Part shown: positions 1 to 29,096 of the stretch, one piece after another
How positions within the stretch are numbered: position 1 is the stretch's first letter
Layout of the letters: every line of letters begins with the position of its first letter
From: Lucifuga dentata
Taxonomy: Eukaryota > Chordata > Actinopteri > Ophidiiformes > Bythitidae
Length of the DNA: 64,000 bases
Assembly (NCBI GenBank): GCA_014773175.1
Contig: VXCM01000249.1
Span: forward strand, 106,001 to 170,000
Reading direction: 5' to 3'
Notes under the pieces: model-generated
The model's database searches: none
What the model saw: the letters and a program-made list of their open reading frames with translations, nothing else
What the model was told of the DNA's origin: nothing
Position numbers and translations under genes: made by a program

Positions 1-368
1 AAGTTACGTAATTTTAGCTTTTAAGCACAAAAAAAGTGCAGAGTGAATGTATGTCTCCACCGGGGAATATAGTCCCAAAAGAAGACCTCCGTTTATCGAA
101 AAATTTAAACGACCGTGACTTCATAAGGCCACGTAACTATTAGCAGGCAAAACATATTTTATTATTATTATTACTTTTTTTTTTTTACATTTTTAAGGTG
201 AGTGTATCACTTGAATATTTGATTTTCAAAGATTAAGAGATTTTGCAAAATATAAGGAAAGCTGAAATACAGTTTTATCCTTTGGGAAATGATTGTCAGT
301 AATGTAACATGTATGAAAATTGAATATATTAGCAAAATGCATGCAAAATGGCCGGTATGGCCCTTTAA
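1..368 (+). mobile_element. TTAA-flanked MITE, copy A (truncated by window edge)
   Basis: This is the right-hand part of a dispersed element also found at 19872-20528, 24021-24629, 42932-43509 and 44537-45120. The right terminal inverted repeat spans about 280-364 and ends in GGTATGGCCCT followed by TTAA at 365-368. The internal part (about 1-230) matches the other copies, including the stretch around AATATAGTCCCAAAAGAAG. The left end lies outside the window. It sits in the last intron of tspan31, antisense if orientation is judged from the internal sequence, which runs the same way as copy E. The ORFs read across it are not conserved between copies, so it looks non-coding and non-autonomous. 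Confidence 0.8.
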
Positions 369-587
369 CAAAAATAAAGTGAGCACAAACAGACTTGATG
401 ACAATTTTTTTTTTTTTCCAAGAAATGGACTGTCTCTATGTGTATCCATTTGGCTAAATACATCCATCAGGTTAGACTGTAACCTTAAACGTAATTCACT
501 GCGCTGCTCCTCTCCAAAGACTGTATTGTATCCTGTATTACACTGGCAGAATGATTGATTGCTTGGTGACTGAATGATTGCACAGAC

Positions 588-720
588 GGGGGGTTTGGAG
601 ACTCACCTCTGTGAAGCTGAAGAAGAGTCCGACACCCCCGAGGATCTTCAGAGNGGGGGGTTTGGAGACTCACCTCTGTGAAGCTGAAGAAGAGTCCGAC
701 ACCCCCGAGGATCTTCAGAG
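588..720. repeat. Assembly join: 66-bp exact duplication around a single N
   Basis: Positions 588-653 and 655-720 are identical and separated by one N at 654. The duplicated segment covers the 3' end of tspan31 exon 5 and its splice donor. Because the copies are exact and abut an N, this is best read as two contig ends that overlap but were not merged, not as a biological tandem repeat. Confidence 0.85.
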
Positions 721-3700
721 CCTCTGAAGCATGATGAAGCATCTTGTCCCCACAGGTCAAACAGGAGTTGTTCATTTTGCACAGCTGGAGTCCAAGACAC
801 AAAAAGGAACAAATCGCTTAGAGTCTTAGCAGAGCCAGTTTAGCAGAGTCAGATAAACCATGATTAAGCTATAACTTATTCTGAGAGGTACAGACAGTGG
901 CTGACTTTTGACTTCTTCTGGCTAAATATTCAGTCGTACATCTTATGGAGCTGGAAATGCACTCTGTAACCACAATGTTGTTCTAGTAAGTGAGCGAGTA
1001 ATTGCTTATACTTTATTTACAGTAGAGAAAATTTACTCTGGATGAAACACAAATTAAAGGAAGTGTCTGTGCTGATCAAACAGATACAATATATTGTTGT
1101 TTTTTGTTTTTTTCCCTGAGGGATTTAACAATGAAAATCACAATATTAATGTCACAGCTTACAGCAGGACAGCTTAGTAAATCCTTATCAAATTGTGCTT
1201 GGCTAGCGGTGGTGTTTAGTAGCCCACAGCAGTCCAGCTGGATCTCCAGGTCTGTTTTGGTCTTGTTGTTCAACATTCCCCAAGTTGAGTTCAGCAGCGT
1301 CTCCTGGGAAAGAAGAACCCATGAGGACAGAAAGTTGGGAAAACAATTCGCTATTTGTTTGATTGGTGAATTTACATAACAGTTTATTAACTGCTGGATA
1401 ATCGTGCAAATAAAAACAAAAATTCAGATCAGGACAAAAGAAACAGTAATGTTTTTGCAGCTTACCTGCTGCCCACGGTTCATTGCCAAGCAGGAACAGG
1501 AAACTCCAAATTGGAACAAGAAAACGACAAAAAGTATGACCATGTACTAAGAGCAAGAGGTCAAAGAAACGACAGGAAATGTGGACAATACACACACAAC
1601 ACACTCGCATTTTCACATCATTGCCGTCACTATATCTGACTCAGCAACTGATCCAATATTCATCAATAATCAGTGACAAATCCCTTTGAACTACCAGGGA
1701 TTTGGGCAGCAGAAGACAAAGAGAAAGGATACAAAGAAGAGCATGACTTGGTGATGGTGGATTGCTCCGATAAGCCCTACAATAGCAATGAGCAGCAGGA
1801 AGACACCCACTGCAATTACCCCTCCAATGATGTGGATGCTAGACACCAGGCCGAACCCCTTCCCCCATGCTGCTACTCCAATCAGCAGCAGCCCCACCAG
1901 CTGTAGGGAGCAGAGAGCAGGAATTAAGCAACAGCCAGCAGAAACGGTGTGTATCTGATGCACCACAGCAGTAAGGAGCTTTGATTATCACAAAAAAACA
2001 CTCTTCCTATAAAAACCGGTTATGTCCTTATAGTGCTTTATGATGATCTAGGTTCAAGTGTCAAATAAATAATGCAGGGGAAGTATGGTTACAGCCACAG
2101 AGAGGGAAACAGGCCCATTGATACTCATATTCAGGGTTAAAGTTTCAATGTGAAAGTAAATATGTTAATATAAACTGCAATGATGAACTACAAATGTATT
2201 TTCAAACATCCCTTTAACTTTCTATAAACCAGAGGAGCAGGAAACTCTCTCTGTTGTTTGTCATATGCTGTTTTATATGTACAAGTGGCTTTAATTGAGT
2301 CTGTCCTGTACACCTTTGACAGGAACTGAAATACAGTGCAATACGTTTCTGTAACATGTTTGGGGGAATTCATCCTTCCATGAAAAAAAAAAAAAACACC
2401 TGTTCCCCTTTTATTAACTTCCAATTTAAAAAAAAATCTTGCTTGCTGCCTGCAAGTGAAGCGCTGAACTCCTGATGGTTACACTAATGCAGCTGTTAAC
2501 ATGACCGTTTAGCATGTGCATGTTCAAAAGTTCTCTATCATGGGAAGTTGAGTATCATGTGTCAGAACTGATATTATGCAGGCTAATGTTTTTTTCTTTC
2601 ATTAATGGCCTGATCAGGACCGGGAGCTCTCAGGTTTACTGTCCCACTGCAGCTTTCTACTGGCACTCGGCCATCAGGGAATGTGTACTTTTTCCTGAAT
2701 GTGTACCACACAAATTCACAGAAACTAGCTTTACCATAGTATCTCTGTATTCTTACAAAGCTTTATACTAACAGGGACCTTTATATTAACCTTTTTAAAA
2801 GAAAATGCACATATTGCAGACTTACCAAGAAGAACAACTGCATGTGGTGACAGTCAAATAACAAGATGTTTTTAATTCAATACTTGATATTCTTAATGCT
2901 GCTATTTTCTATATGGCTATTGGTACTTTCATATATTGGCCTACTAAATTTTAACTAGTGTGGTTATTTGAAAACAAAATATTATGATGAAGGAATGATG
3001 ACTGTTCAATTTATTTTACTAAAATAGTCAAATACATGCAGAACATGGAACCAGCTTGTATAACATTTAAAACTATTAAGCTATTACAAGAATCAAAATC
3101 TAAGCTAACAAGCTGGTATCCTAATGGATATGATTTGGATTTACTATGCCTCAAGCTCTAGAATGATTATATTCCATATGCCCTGGCAGTCTTTGTAGTG
3201 GCTTTATATGTGGCTGATGGTCCTTCAAAAGCTCTTAGACTCAACAGGAGAACTGTCAGAACAGAAACATTTTGACGATCAGTAAAGTATTCATATTCAG
3301 TCATGTCCACTGGTATGAATCAACCAGCCATACTGAACACATGCCAGAGGATCAGAGGGAACAGTTTATGTTAACAGATAGACAGATCTGTGATTCTGCA
3401 CAGCGGAGCTGCTGGTCTACAGACAGTTAGCTGAGCTGAAGCCAACGTGTTGACTAGCACAACAAGTTACTCACATGACTGCACAAAGACAAGAGCTGAT
3501 TGATTCTGTTAACACAAACACTGATAACCCAGAGGTGGAGAGGATAAACTACTTTAAGCTTGTCAATTTCACATGTCAGTCAGCTGGCCTCCAAACTACC
3601 GGTATCTTCCATACCCATAATGGCGATAGCTAGGCTAACAAACTGGCTAATGTTAGCTAAAAAGCTAAAACAACTACTTTCTACATTACGGACGTGTTAA

Positions 3701-4002
3701 CTTACGTACACTATTTAACATTACCTGCACAGTAAACAGATGTGAGTGTATCAGATACATACCAACAATCATCTGCGAAATGAAACCATGTAAAGTAAAA
3801 GGTAAAAAAATCAGTCATTTTTCTGCGCTCTAGCTACATCGTTAGCTCAGTTAAAGCTAACTCATTCAGTAGCTCGTTCGCATAGGCTAATGTAGCTAGC
3901 TAAAACTTAGCATGATGATGAACCATTTCGTAGACTCACCATGTAAACGACATTCAAGGAACAAAGCGCATTTTTAGAACAGGTGAATCCGCCACAAACC
4001 AT
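674..4002 (-). CDS. tspan31: Tetraspanin-31 (3' end missing)
   Basis: Four-transmembrane tetraspanin, a membrane scaffold protein. Five coding exons are visible on the minus strand: 4002-3940, 1900-1733, 1546-1466, 1303-1163 and 784-674. All join in phase 0 with GT-AG borders, giving 188 residues from [25 protein letters not shown] exon 1. TM1 spans the exon 1/2 junction. Exon 2 also carries TM2 with [20 protein letters not shown], and exon 3 carries TM3. Exon 4 holds the large extracellular loop with the diagnostic CCG (LDCCGLLN), and exon 5 has a further loop CxxC and the start of TM4 ([13 protein letters not shown]). The human protein is about 210 residues, so only the last exon (about 22 residues) is absent; it should lie left of position 1. 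A 66-bp assembly duplication touches the exon 5 donor. The agap2 neighbour matches the human arrangement. The start is the first ATG and fits the family. Confidence 0.93.
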
Positions 4003-4140
4003 ATTCGAAAAAACCTTTATCAGCTTAATGAAAACGGCTAAAATTAAATGACTAATGTCGGGGTTTGAGCAGCGTTGTCTGGACAGACGTGTTTCTGGTG
4101 AGAGGAGAGGGCGTATGTGATGACGTCTGTGCCACAAAGT
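4003..4140 (-). promoter_or_regulatory. Probable tspan31 5'UTR and promoter-proximal region
   Basis: The sequence just upstream of the tspan31 start. It contains TGACGTCT near 4117, one base from a CRE/ATF palindrome, inside GATGACGTCTGTG. No TATA box is visible at a sensible distance. The assignment rests on position and this motif only. Confidence 0.35.
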
Positions 4141-5508
4141 GAGGTCACCAGTCCAACCAACGTCAGCTATGAATTAAAACAAAACAAAACAAAACAAAAA
4201 AAAACTCTGGGCCAGTCATTTTCCCTCCAAATATAGCACAATATAACATAAAAATGCAGATTACAGAAAACTGGATTTGCGTTGTACGGAGCCTGGGAGG
4301 GCTCAAGGGGAAACATAATTAAGTCCAGAAACTTGGAAGAGAAGTGGTGCAGGGAAGAACTCAGTACATTTTGGCGCAGATCCAGACACAGAGGCTGTAG
4401 AGGAATTTTTCCAATGAGTTCTTAACAATGTTAACAGTTGTGATATAGGAGATTTTTTGGTATATTTGTGAGTTTCTTTAAAAGTAATCTCAACTAATCA
4501 CTCAATCTCAATGAAAGCAATCAGGAATATAGATTGATAGACTATCAATAGGTGCTATTTCGTCCAAATCTGGGTATTGTATTTCTGAAACTACTGTTTC
4601 TTAGTTTCCATGTTCTCCCTGTAGTGGACAGGATGGGTCAAATGCAGAGGAACAATTTTATCACAGAACTGTGGGATCAATTAAAAAAAACAAAAAACAA
4701 AAACTTGTTAGATAAAGAAACTTGTTAGAAATACCAGGCTTTCTCACTTCCTTGGTGGAGCTCTAACAAGTGCCCTTCACAGCTACTCTGCATTTCACTA
4801 CACACTCTGTATAAGTATGTGACTAATCTGCAGCACCCTGTTACTTTGGAGCATGAAGCTGCATGCTTTATTCGTAATGAATAAGAGAGTGTCTGACATT
4901 ATAGAACAGAAAAATTCAAACGGTGCACTTTCTAATCCACTGTATGTACATCTTATCTGTTTTCAACTTCTAAGGCTGTGAGTTATTACCAATTACGTTT
5001 TGGGAACCTGTCCTGTCTGTACGGGTAATGCGTACAACAAATAACATACAGTACATGTATTTAAGTGCTAAAAACTGAGTGTATCCCCCTTAAATCCAGA
5101 CCCAGTGTGAGGCCAAAACAAATAAATTCTCATTGCAATGGTGTAGCTTATTATATTTACTTTACTGGTGAGAGTGAAGTATGTTGTGTGAAGCATCAGG
5201 CAGCCTTGTTACCTCAATGGTGTGACTGCCAGAGCAGTAAGACCTGTCATTTAGTAAAGAATATGGTTTGAAATGAGGAAGTGAGTTCAGTTCAAACCTG
5301 CAGAGGAAACTGAGACACGAATTATCATGAGCTGAGTTTTGTGGTTTAAAGTGTGTGTGAGAGACAGAGAGAGAGAGAGAGAGAGCCGCCGTTTCTTTGT
5401 ACTGCTTCTGTTTACTGAGCTCGTGTTCATCTTTGGAACAAAACACCAGGAGTTCAAATGGGCTGAAGCAAGCACTTTGATTCAGTTTATACAGATCTTT
5501 GTGTCAGG
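4141..5508. other. Intergenic spacer
   Basis: AT-rich spacer between tspan31 and a small unrecognised ORF. It holds a (CAAAA)n simple repeat at about 4173-4204 and a short (GA)n tract at about 5366-5385. I see no conserved coding exon, tRNA or recognisable element. Confidence 0.5.
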
Positions 5509-6240
5509 ATGATTAGCAACAGTAAGTCTGTAGCCTCCACTGCAATAAAAGCAGAGGTTAAGAGGCATGTATCTGTCCAGAGTGCAATCAACAGACTTTC
5601 TAAACAGCTTGAAAGAGTTGAGGATCAACAGCTCCGGTCAGGCCTTAAAGTTTACCTCCACAGTATTCAAGGTAAGCTAATCTTTCTTAAAGTTTGTTGC
5701 TCTTGTGTTTTGTCGCAAAGGGTTGAATTCATCCTCATACACTAAATTCATGAATTGCATATTAGCACATTATCAGAATTTGGCTGCTAGGCCTGACCAC
5801 TAGAATGGTTTCTGGATGTGACAAGGCATATTTTGATGCAGCAAACACAAAATATACTTAAAACATTTTAAAAGTGATTAATCCAGACATATGTCAGCCC
5901 TGCCTTTGTTTCAAAGTGAGAGTAGTTCTTTTTTTCAACAACATTAGAGGTGGAGTATGAGGAAACGAGATAGCACAGGTGAAGATGTCTTCTTCTTCCT
6001 CTGGGCTTCCTGTGTCAGTCGGTGTTTGTCTGAGGGGAAGAGTCTGATGAGTCAGATTTTAAAATGATCATTTTCATTCTGATATTACTCATATGCTAAA
6101 ACTGACCTCTGATTGGCTTGTAAGTTGTGGTATGTATTTATTATCCTCTGGACACAGGCAACCAATGGGAACATCCCTCAGCAGCCATCACCATGGCAGC
6201 AGGATGGAACCTGCCGTGTGGCCTACTTCCTGTCTGCTAA
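5509..6240 (+). CDS. Unrecognised small two-exon ORF
   Basis: I do not recognise this gene. Exon 1 (5509-5671) begins with ATG and ends at a strong donor, CAAG|GTAAGC. Exon 2 (6158-6240) follows a GACACAG acceptor. The phases fit (1 to 1) and give 81 residues ending in TAA. The exon 1 product is rich in K, R, E and Q and predicts an amphipathic helix or coiled coil (NRLSKQLERVEDQQLRSGLK); the exon 2 part (QWEHPSAA...) has no recognisable domain. A second frame through the same exon pair is also open over part of its length, and the donor-like ACAGTAAGT at about 5520 offers an alternative splice, so the model is uncertain. It lies between tspan31 and agap2, on the agap2 strand. It could equally be an alternative upstream exon of agap2 or an lncRNA. 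Confidence 0.28.
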
Positions 6241-6910
6241 TCTGCAACTGCTCTCAAAGCCACTTCCTTTCAGTCAAACAGGGCCTTTACATGTGAAATT
6301 CTTCACTTTTACATCATTTCTTCTTATTTCTACTTCCCACCATTTCATTGCAACACAGTATAGCACTGCCTGTATTTTTGGGTCTTATCTGTTACTGCTT
6401 TTGCATAGATGCTGTACACATAGAGTTCAACTAAGACAAAGAAACTCCAGAAAATCGCTTTACATTTAGACTGACAAGTTTACACTCTAACCTCTCAAGC
6501 TCATTGTTCAAATATGAGTTGAAGATCATTCATTCAGATCTCCATTGACTTATGGTAAATCTTTGTTACCAAATCCAAAAAAAAAACTTGACATTTTTGT
6601 AGGACCTGCCATGAGCATCTCAAGATAGAGATGCTCATGTGTAAAAACATTAAATTGAACTTTTGCATAATTAGGTTGGAGTGTCCAACATTAGTGTTGG
6701 AGTGCTCCAGGGAATAAAATTAAGACATTTAAATGTGAATGTGACTTGTAGCGGCTGGCAGAGCTCACTGCAGCAAGGCGGCAGGGTGAGAGATTGAGAG
6801 AAGATCGACACAAAGAGGGTTGAGAGAGGACAGCTCACAGTGAAGGAGAAATGAAAACTCACCCAGCATGACCACTGCCCTTGGCCGCTGTCCATATGAC
6901 AGCACCTGGC

Positions 6911-6948
<38 letters not shown>

Positions 6949-9876
6949 GAAGGGGCTTTGTCTGTGTGCATGCATGTGTGTGTCTGTCAAACTGTCCAAT
7001 CATCAGAAACAGCCAGGAAAGGAAAGGGAGTGTGTTTCTTAAAAGTATCTCCCTGAATGTAACCTGATTTCTCACTTTCCATATGTGGGTGTCAATATCA
7101 CAATAATTGGATTTACCGTGCTGCACACTGAACTGCAGCAACCTGGCGTGCACTTACCCGAACATCAGCACGCCATTTCATCACACTTTTTGCACATAAT
7201 TTTAGCTTTACCTCATTTTTCTAGCGTAAATCTCTAATGGTTTTCAGTTACTGCATGCAATTCAGCTCTCTTGTCCTTTCTGAGGCGATCCGATGACTCT
7301 CCTGTTGGAGCTTGTGATTGCAGCTTCTCTCAGGTTGTGCATTTCCCCTTGAGCCAAAGGCAGCTGTCAGAGGTCCTTTGTATTCAGCGTGAGTAGTTAT
7401 TGCCCTCTCACTGACTGCGTGGAAGGGAGGGGGAAGCGGGGTGAGCAGGTGGACAGTCAGATCGTGTATTATGGGGTATTGGTGGGAGGCTGAGAGAGGT
7501 GCACTGTGGGGAAATGCGTCCTCTGATTTCACATCAAGGAGTTTTATAACCACGGTGTAATTAACATGCAATTACACCAGGTAATGCAATGTGTAATGTG
7601 TAATCATGTTTGCTCGAATGATTCTGTTGTTGCATGCAACATAATTGCAGCAGTTGCTTTAATACATTTGCACATATATATATAATACATTTGCATACAT
7701 CTTTCATATAAATCCTGGCAATCGTGAATAGTAATTATTATTAAATGGGCAAATTGCTCTGCTAATTTGGAATGGAATTAAACATAATGGTGTAATTTTT
7801 TTTTTTTTTTTTNATTTTTTTTTTTTTTTTGCATTTTATGTTCTGTGGTCCAAATATTGATATCCAATGTGTTCTCATCTTCTCACACCATTGCAGTTCA
7901 TGCTGTGTCTCCAGTGCTTACCCACTTCTGCTAATGAACACATGCTGTAGTAGGCAATAGATGACAGATCAATACACTCACAGGAAATCTCTTTTACTCA
8001 CATGTACTGCTCACACACAACAACACACTCACACAAACAACATTTTGATACCAAGATCCAGGGAATGATACACTATGTACCCAGGAAGGAGGAGATGATT
8101 GTACCACCAGAGCCAGGAAGATTGTAACACCTTAGCAACAAATAAGCCAAGCCTCCTACTGAGGAGGAGCCACACAGTGCCACACACTCACACAAATACA
8201 CGAACAAATACACACCCTGGTGCACACAAACGCAAATAGACAGTTGAAGACAAATGCAACTGGATAAATGAGACAGGGAACAAACATTTAGAAGGAAAAT
8301 TGGAGTTTTCCTTTCATCCACAAACATGCATCCATTTTTTTTCCTGCCATTCTTTACTATCCCCGCTCACCTCTCCCTCCTTTCTTTTCTCTGCCACTGA
8401 TTTTTTTTTTCTCCTGCAGTCTCCCCTTGTTTAGCAGGTCCAGCTTGCGTGTGCTGTTGCTTTACTGCCAGCCTTTACCCACCTCTATACCACCTCCCCC
8501 CGCCTCTCCGGCAGAGGGAGAAAGATGGAGGGGAGGAGATGGGGATGGGAGGAATGAGCAATAAAGAGCAGGGACCCTGCACAGTCTGTCTTCCAAGGGA
8601 GGCAGCAAGAGAAAGAGAGAGAGGGAAAATAAAGGAAAGAGAGGGACAGAGGAGGAGCAGGATGCTCCTGCATTGTATGGATTGCAACTAGGAGGGGCAT
8701 GTAAAGGGAGGGACACTGGAGATTTCTATCAGTGTGAGAGAAGCAGAGAAACACAGACTGTGTGAGAGAGGAGCTGTGAATGTGTCAGTGTGTGTATGAG
8801 TATGTGATTTGCATTGGACTCACTGAACCTGTGCGACAGTGTCTCTATCGGAAGGATTCGGAAGCAGGCAGAGAGCCGTTTGAGCAGTGACTCCTCTGTA
8901 CTGGCTCTCTGTTGTCATGCTCAATGCCTGATTTGCTCAGAGGACACAGGAGGCGGCCTGGGAGACAGCAAGAGGGACATGATGGCTGGATGCACCCTGA
9001 CTCAATCATGTATCTCCAGATGTCTGCCTGGAATTCTGCTGGCTTCTCCTCCTGATCCCCTTCAGCCTTCAACAGTGTCTTCCCTGTACATCTCGGCGAG
9101 ACCGCCTGCTTTCCTGCCATCGCGCTCTCTGAATGGATGCTGCTGTCAAAACACATGTGTGACTTGGAATGCGAGCCCATGATCTGGACTGGACTGCATA
9201 CAGCTCTGTGCCATGCTGCTTTAGAGTGATACTAACCATTTGTTAAAGCCTTTTTCTTTTCAGTTTACAGTTGCTATTGATCAAATTCTTGATGACGTAT
9301 GATGCAGTTGTTTTTCTAAACTGAAATATGAAATTTTTTTTTTTTTTTTTTTTTTTTTGCTCTGGCAAAATGAGTGAAGAGGCTGAATTGAACAACATAT
9401 TAAGATGGGGGAGCTGCAAATAAAAATAAGGTCAAGCAAATAATTACCATGAGGAATGAGGCACCAGAGACTATAATGAAGATATATATGCCCCACTAGC
9501 TGCATACATATGAGGTGGACGATTGTAATTGGATGTTTTCTAGGAACAAAAGCGCTGCTTGGACTGCACTGACAGTGTGTTGAAGGTTGTCAGGAAAAGA
9601 CACATTGGTTTTAGACTTCCACAGAGATGAAAACTGCTCCCAGTGAAGGAATCTGTGAATGAATCTGAAGTCTGAAAGAAATAAATAGGGATTTGGGGGA
9701 TGGATGAAACTAACAGCACCTCTGCTTTTGTATCATCTGAGGAGAAACAATGTCCCTCCATGTAAGTTTTTTGCTTCTGTGCTGCTGTCAGATTCCGTCA
9801 CATCCCAACACAACGGTAAACTGTCAGTTATTCATGTCACTCTGTCTGGTCTCATTCATCCACTGTGTGACTACTG
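6241..9876 (+). other. agap2 upstream region (possible 5'UTR exons)
   Basis: No conserved coding exon is visible. The region has a (GT)n tract near 6914-6947, a poly-T with an N at 7813, a GA-rich segment at about 8515-8775, and a 24-base poly-T near 9334-9358. The purine-rich stretch at about 8500-9200 and a donor-like CCATGTAAGT near 9756 could belong to non-coding first exons of agap2, but nothing proves it. The long open frames here (for example 8814-9182) have low-complexity or unfamiliar products and are not called as genes. Confidence 0.35.
6914..6947. repeat. (GT)n microsatellite
   Basis: Uninterrupted GT dinucleotide run of about 16 units, preceded by CCATG and followed by GAAGGGG. 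Confidence 0.95.
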
Positions 9877-26497
<16,621 letters not shown>

Positions 26498-27506
26498 CTC
26501 GGGCTGAAAATGCTGCCGCACACGATGGTGGCAATCTTAAAGATGCACAGAGTTAGAGAAATTATAAACCACAAAATCAAACAGAGCTGACCTTGGGAAT
26601 GGGTGTAAGAAAAAAAAATGACTACAAGCAGGAATATAACATACTCTATAGTATTCATGAGAATTTTTTTGTTTCTGAAGACTGAACAACATATCAAGCA
26701 ACTTAAAAGCAATATTCATTCAATTTCTCAATGGCAGATATATTGCTGGAATACTGTGTTGTTGTTGACCTCATTTCAAAATGACTCAAGTAGAACTTTG
26801 TAGCTGTCTTGTGTAATTCTAGACCAGACAGTCTAACTGCTTCTGTTTCACTTCCTCCAAAAGAAGTGCAATAATTCAGCTTTGATATGAACAAGCGACA
26901 AGGTCTGAAACTGCATAGAGCAAACTGTGTTGACTGACTTGCGGCCACTGTTGTGAGAGGATTAATACAATGAGAGGGTGGTGATTTTATTCAAATCTAT
27001 TGTGACTGGGCCAAAACAGCTATTTTTTTTTTGTTTTGGTTTTACAAATAAAGCATAAACCTACAATACGTCATGTTGTTAGTTATGTGTGCCTGTTGCA
27101 ACAGTTCAAGGGTCAATTTGGCCAATATAAACTGTTTTCGGTGACAAATCAACAGAAATAATATATCTACTTAGACTAGAAAATAGAATGATTTGAAGTA
27201 TGGAACCTGTACAGGTTGAACGTGGCATTTTAAAATACTGTAAATGTACCTATACTACATACTTAATGTTATAACTCTGTGATGAACTTATGATTGAAAA
27301 GTCCAAATAAGACTTAATTTTGTAAATTATTTCTTACTGGTAGTTTGAAAGTATGAGTGTCCAGTTTGTTTTTCATTGTCTTTTATAATTTCTTATCCTC
27401 CTACTCGTCATAAAAGCATAAGTCAATATTCAGATGATTTTACATATGTAAACATGTGGCTATTTGTTACATTTTTTTGGGGGGGACAGCCAGACATCTA
27501 AATAAA
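26498..27506 (+). other. agap2 3'UTR
   Basis: AT-rich non-coding sequence directly after the TAG. Two AATAAA signals are present, at 27047-27052 and 27501-27506; either could define the transcript end. No exon of another gene is visible before the zbtb39 promoter at about 27.7 kb. Confidence 0.6.
27047..27052 (+). terminator. Candidate agap2 polyadenylation signal (proximal)
   Basis: AATAAA hexamer 550 nt after the stop, in AT-rich sequence. A second AATAAA occurs at 27501-27506. Confidence 0.5.
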
Positions 27507-27727
27507 GATTATGACATTATTCCCATTCATATTAATGTTGTGTAGGTCTATGCCATGAGCTGTCAGTATTAGTCTGACACATGTGAATCCCTCCTAAAAA
27601 TAAAAAAAAATGAATAAATTACCTGAATAAACTTTTTTTTTTTATCAGCATTGTTATGAAAGTTGGTGTTTTGCTTTCTCTCGTGGGTTGTTGTCCTCGT
27701 TGTAATGACAGATCCAGACGCTAGTGG

Positions 27728-27747
27728 GCGCATGCGCTGCCATTTTG
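27728..27747 (+). promoter_or_regulatory. NRF1 and YY1-like sites, zbtb39 core promoter
   Basis: A perfect NRF1 palindrome GCGCATGCGC (27728-27737) is followed by a YY1-like GCCATTTTG (27739-27747). This pattern is typical of TATA-less vertebrate housekeeping promoters. About 140 bp downstream, TCAATGG|GTGAGT at 27887/27888 provides a donor for a non-coding first exon. The agap2 3' end is about 220 bp upstream. Confidence 0.6.
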
Positions 27748-29096
27748 TTGACACACGTCACCAAAATGCGACGGGCGACTAAAAGGATCACAATTATAAA
27801 ATTTTAATCCCAGAGCGACCATCGTAACCCCTTTTAAAACACGAGTAAACAGAAGAGAATTAACCACAAATACAGTTTTTTCAATGGGTGAGTAACAACA
27901 ATATAAACGACATATAATCGTTAAGTAGAGGTTTATTTTGTAGCGAAATAAGAGTTAAATCTTTGTATTTTAGCTGTTAATAGAGTTACCATAATGTGTC
28001 TGGATAAACTGGCTAGGCTAGCTCCTTGTTGTGCTGCTGTGATTAACAGTTTTAAAATGTAAATTCATAATATTACAGATCCATCAAACTACCGTAAGTC
28101 AACGATTTTTCGAAAATGTGATTGCGTTTTGTTTGCTTAATAGGCTGGAGGCCATAATTTACACACTTCATTTATTTCTGCATTACTGTCTCTAATCAGA
28201 ATCAGATGAATACAACTTTTCTTTCTTTCTTTCTTGCTTTCTTTCTTTTTTTTTTTTAACAAATATTTTACTTTTATGTGCAGTAGCTGGCCTGGAAAAT
28301 ACAGTGAACCTTGAAGTTAACAGTGAAAGAAGTCCACCCCAAAGGATTTTAGAACAAATATGTTGAATGCATATAAAGAAAAAAATTAGGAATTAACAAA
28401 CTCCAATGGAGCCACAGCTCCTATAATATCAAAGTCTTGTGTAAATGTTGCCCCAGCCATTAGTGTGTAGAATAGAGATGTTTGTAGTGATTATTAGTTT
28501 ATCTTTTATTATTATTTTATCTAATGATTCATGCGTTGATGTTTTCATTTATTTAAAAAATGTACCAGAAATAATAGAATTGTCGACAACATGTCACCAG
28601 AATCTAAACAGATGCCTTTTGATTTTTACCTAATCTGATCAGATTCAATTTATGATCTGAAACAGATCAAATTTCTGCATTTGTGAAATTCTACCAACCA
28701 AATGTTTGGTATGTTTCACTTAATGAATGATAAATGATGAATGATTTCTAGTCTATTTATTATGTGGCCATACACTAATTATGAAGTAGGAAAATTGGCC
28801 AACTGATGTGGCTAAAAGATGTGACACTTTAGAGAGAGTAGATTTGGGAAAAAAATGATCATATTCTTGTTTTGAAATCAGTATGGATTCCAAATCACAT
28901 TATTATTATTTAGTAGTAGGTGCTGATGTGTCATAACAGGTTATATGATAAATGATTGATGTAGTAGAAAGCAACAGGATATTGCACACAGTGCAGATAA
29001 TGTGTTTCTTTCTGAAGGATACAAAACCTGTGTGACTCTTGTCTTTTCCTGTAGTTGGACTTTAGGCAGTGCACAAGAGCTGCAGCAGCAGCAGGG

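Noticed and set aside
289..467. ORFs across the MITE copies, recurring with sequence like [10 protein letters not shown]
   Set aside because: They recur because the repeat recurs; frames are broken or different between copies and show no transposase motif.
588..720. Apparent tandem duplication of part of tspan31 exon 5
   Set aside because: Exact 66-bp copies around a single N, repeated in style at other Ns; an assembly artefact explains it better than a real duplication.
6671..7153. 160-codon minus-strand ORF through the GT microsatellite
   Set aside because: A large part is Thr-His dipeptide from the repeat; the rest has no recognisable domain.
8814..9182. 122-codon plus-strand ORF upstream of agap2
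   Set aside because: No recognisable domain, and an antisense frame is open over the same stretch; more likely 5'UTR or spacer.
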